DNA of 64,000 bases from Actinomycetospora corticicola (lineage in GTDB: Bacteria > Actinomycetota > Actinomycetes > Mycobacteriales > Pseudonocardiaceae). The notes below the pieces were generated by a model, which saw only the letters and a list, made by a program, of their open reading frames with translations, ran no database searches and was not told the DNA's origin. Position numbers and translations under genes: made by a program. The DNA is taken from positions 2,852,001-2,916,000 of the forward strand of contig NZ_JACCBN010000001.1 of NCBI RefSeq assembly GCF_013409505.1, in the 5' to 3' direction. Shown here in pieces: positions 62,232 through 64,000 of the stretch (the stretch's first letter is position 1; every line of letters begins with the position of its first letter).

Positions 62232-63587
62232 ATGTCTGCTGTCCCGCAGCACCCCGCCGGCCGGGAGGCCGTGCTCGACGTCGTCGGGGTCGGGTTCGGG
62301 CCCTCCAACCTCGCGCTCGCGATCGCTCTCGCCGAGTACGGCGACACGCACCCGGGGCCGCCGCTCTCCGGCCACTTCCTCGAGCGGCAGGAGCGCTTCG
62401 GCTGGCACCGCGGGATGCTGCTCGAGGACGCGACGATGCAGGTCAGCTACCTCAAGGACCTCGCCACGCTGCGCAACCCGCGCAGCGGCTTCTCCTTCGT
62501 GTCCTACCTCTACGACCGTGGTCGGCTCGTCGACTTCATCAACTACGGCAGCTCCTACCCCACGCGCGAGGAGTTCCACGACTACCTCGAGTGGGCGGCG
62601 GACCGGGTCCCGGCGGACGTCGTGGACTACGGCACCGAGGTCACCGCGCTGCGCCTCGTCCCCGGGCCGGACGGACCCGAGGACCTCGTCGAGGTCGACG
62701 TCGAGGGCCCGCAGGGCAAGCGCACCCTCACCGCCCGCAACGTCGTCCTCGGCACCGGACTCGTCCCGCACGTCCCGGAGGGCACGCCCCTCGGCGACCG
62801 CGTCTGGCACTCGAAGGACCTGCTGCACCGGCTGCCCGAGATCGACCGCGAGCCCCGGCGGCTCGCGGTCGTCGGTGCCGGGCAGAGCGCGGCGGAGGTC
62901 GTGGGCCATCTCCACCGCCGCTTCCCCGGGGCCGAGGTGTCGGCGATCTTCGCCCGCTACGGCTTCAGCCCGGCCGACGACAGCTCCTTCGCCAACCGCA
63001 TCTTCGACCCGGACGCCGTCGACGACTTCTACGACGCGCCCGCCGAGGTCAAGGAGCGCATCCTCGGCTACCACGGCAACACCAACTACTCGGTGGTCGA
63101 CGGCGAGCTCATCACCGCGCTCTACCGGCAGCACTACAAGGAGCGCGTCGCGGGCCGCGAGCGGCTGAAGTTCCACAACGCGTCCGAGGTGGCCGAGGTC
63201 CGCCCGCGGGGCGACCGCACGGACGTCGTCGTCGAGTCGCTGATCGACGGCCGCCGGACCACCGTCGAGGCCGACCTCGTCGTCTACTGCACGGGATACC
63301 GCTGCGCCGACCCGCTCGCGATGCTCGGCGCCGCGGCCGACGGCTGGCCGCGTGACGACCTGGGCCGGGCCCTGTTCCACCGGGACTACAGCGTGGTCAC
63401 CCCGCCGTCGGTGACCGCGGGGTTCTTCGCCCCGGGGGCCACCGAGCACACCCACGGCCTCACCTCGTCGCTGCTCTCCAACGTCGCGGTGCGCGCCGGG
63501 GAGATGGTGGCCGCCATGGTCGCCGCCCGCGACGCGGGCCACCGCGTCCCGGTCACCCGCCCGGCCGTCGCCGCCGTCGGCCGATGA
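62232..63587 (+). CDS. L-ornithine/L-lysine N-monooxygenase of siderophore synthesis
   Basis: 451 residues. FAD motif VGVGFGPSNLALAIAL, MQVSYLKDLATLRNPRSGFSFVSYL (family signature), NADPH motif VVGAGQSAAEVVGHLHRRFP and the C-terminal VVYCTGYRCADPLAMLG. It hydroxylates the side-chain nitrogen of ornithine (or lysine), giving the hydroxamate iron ligands. ATG 62232 with GAAGGA upstream. It overlaps the NRPS gene that follows (ATGA) and is controlled by the iron box upstream. Confidence 0.93.
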   Translation: MSAVPQHPAGREAVLDVVGVGFGPSNLALAIALAEYGDTHPGPPLSGHFLERQERFGWHRGMLLEDATMQVSYLKDLATLRNPRSGFSFVSYLYDRGRLVDFINYGSSYPTREEFHDYLEWAADRVPADVVDYGTEVTALRLVPGPDGPEDLVEVDVEGPQGKRTLTARNVVLGTGLVPHVPEGTPLGDRVWHSKDLLHRLPEIDREPRRLAVVGAGQSAAEVVGHLHRRFPGAEVSAIFARYGFSPADDSSFANRIFDPDAVDDFYDAPAEVKERILGYHGNTNYSVVDGELITALYRQHYKERVAGRERLKFHNASEVAEVRPRGDRTDVVVESLIDGRRTTVEADLVVYCTGYRCADPLAMLGAAADGWPRDDLGRALFHRDYSVVTPPSVTAGFFAPGATEHTHGLTSSLLSNVAVRAGEMVAAMVAARDAGHRVPVTRPAVAAVGR

Positions 63588-64000
63588 CGGTCACCGGCCG
63601 GCCCACGACCACCACGCTGCGCACCTGGCCCGACCGGTTCGCCGAACAGGTCGGCCGCCGCGGCGACGCCCTCGCCGTCGTGCACGCCGACGAACGGCTG
63701 ACCTACCGGGAGCTCGCCGACCGGGCCGCGCGTCTCGCCCACGTCCTGCGCGAGCGGGGCGCCGGGCCCGAGCGGCTCGTGGCGATCGCGCTCCCCCGCG
63801 GCGCCGACCTCGTCGTCGCGCAGGTCGCGGTGCTGTGCGCGGGAGCGGCCTACGTCCCGCTCGACGTCGACCAGCCCGCAGCCCGGGTGGCGGCCGTCCT
63901 CGCCGATGCCCGACCCGCCGTCGTCGTGACCAGCCGTCGTCAGGACCCGGGCAGCCCGGACGCCCTGTACCTCGAGGACGTCGACCTCGACCGGGGCCCG
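63584..64000 (+). CDS. Nonribosomal peptide synthetase, adenylation domain start (cut by window end)
   Basis: 139 residues are visible before the window ends. They match the N-terminal part of an NRPS adenylation domain: core A1 in LTYRELADRAARLAHVLRERG and core A2 in VLCAGAAYVPLDVDQPAARVAAVLADARP. The ATG overlaps the hydroxylase stop (ATGA). As the protein begins directly with an A domain it would load the first residue. With the N-hydroxylase it should build a hydroxamate siderophore; the substrate code lies outside the window. Confidence 0.9.
   Translation, partial: MTVTGRPTTTTLRTWPDRFAEQVGRRGDALAVVHADERLTYRELADRAARLAHVLRERGAGPERLVAIALPRGADLVVAQVAVLCAGAAYVPLDVDQPAARVAAVLADARPAVVVTSRRQDPGSPDALYLEDVDLDRGP

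Overview
The window is 64 kb of very GC-rich, densely coding DNA with frequent GTG starts, 4-nt start/stop overlaps and leaderless starts. Gene content and order point to an actinobacterium, most likely of the Pseudonocardiales (Actinomycetospora/Pseudonocardia type; genus is an inference). The order FAH-family protein, leuB, serA, ilvC-ilvN-ilvB, PH-domain protein, gatB/gatA/gatC, ACT protein, ligA, MetE-like protein, mnmA, cysteine desulfurase, etfA, etfB follows the conserved actinobacterial chromosome block known from Mycobacterium tuberculosis Rv2993c-Rv3029c. This is therefore a core chromosomal segment with accessory insertions.

Layout. 1-7.4 kb: a truncated sodium/solute symporter with a small membrane partner, a CaiB/BaiF CoA-transferase, an exported DUF4397-class F sortase fusion, an AIM24 protein, and a split transketolase pair behind a MerR-type promoter. 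7.4-23.2 kb: class I lysyl-tRNA synthetase, FAH-family hydrolase, leuB, serA, an AbiEi-like protein, the ilvBNC operon (minus strand) with a leader-peptide attenuator, ilvD on the plus strand, a DoxX-like protein and a 2-hydroxyacid dehydrogenase. Together leuB, ilvBNC and ilvD cover most of branched-chain amino-acid synthesis. 23.2-25 kb: a PQQ-type sugar dehydrogenase lipoprotein and two small unknown genes. 25-31.3 kb: a ten-gene gas vesicle operon on the minus strand (order of transcription Y-like, Z-like, A, F, G, O, J, L, S, K), preceded by about 0.9 kb without a recognisable gene. 33-42.6 kb: gatCAB, an ACT protein, a BKACE enzyme, ligA, a MetE-like protein and a TSUP permease. 42.7-46.2 kb: a glycosylase-like protein, then a VapBC toxin-antitoxin pair translationally coupled to a small kinase and a phosphofructokinase. 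46.2-49.3 kb: a divergent zinc-starvation island with zinc-free ribosomal proteins L31, L33, S18, L28, S14 and L36 plus a CobW-like protein around a candidate Zur box. 49.5-54.6 kb: PRC-barrel protein, mnmA, cysteine desulfurase and etfBA. 54.6-58.6 kb: a four-gene catabolic/transport operon (M20 amidohydrolase, DUF3311, symporter, imidazolonepropionase-type amidohydrolase). 58.7-62 kb: an accessory patch with an XRE regulator fused to an alpha/alpha-toroid domain, followed by a cupin-like protein. 62.2 kb to the end: the start of an iron-regulated hydroxamate siderophore locus (ornithine N-hydroxylase and an NRPS cut by the window edge).

The intergenic spaces hold several repeat families: a 30-bp element in three copies, a 43-bp hairpin element placed on two stop codons, and two pairs of local direct repeats with 83-85 bp periods. 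The strongest candidates for something new are the HTH-toroid/cupin pair with its ACCTAC boxes, the toxin-antitoxin pair coupled to carbohydrate kinases, the extended zinc-free ribosome island with a P-loop-less CobW protein, and the low-complexity linkers shared between gas vesicle proteins. No tRNA, rRNA or CRISPR array was recognised. All assignments are from reading the sequence; no database search was run.
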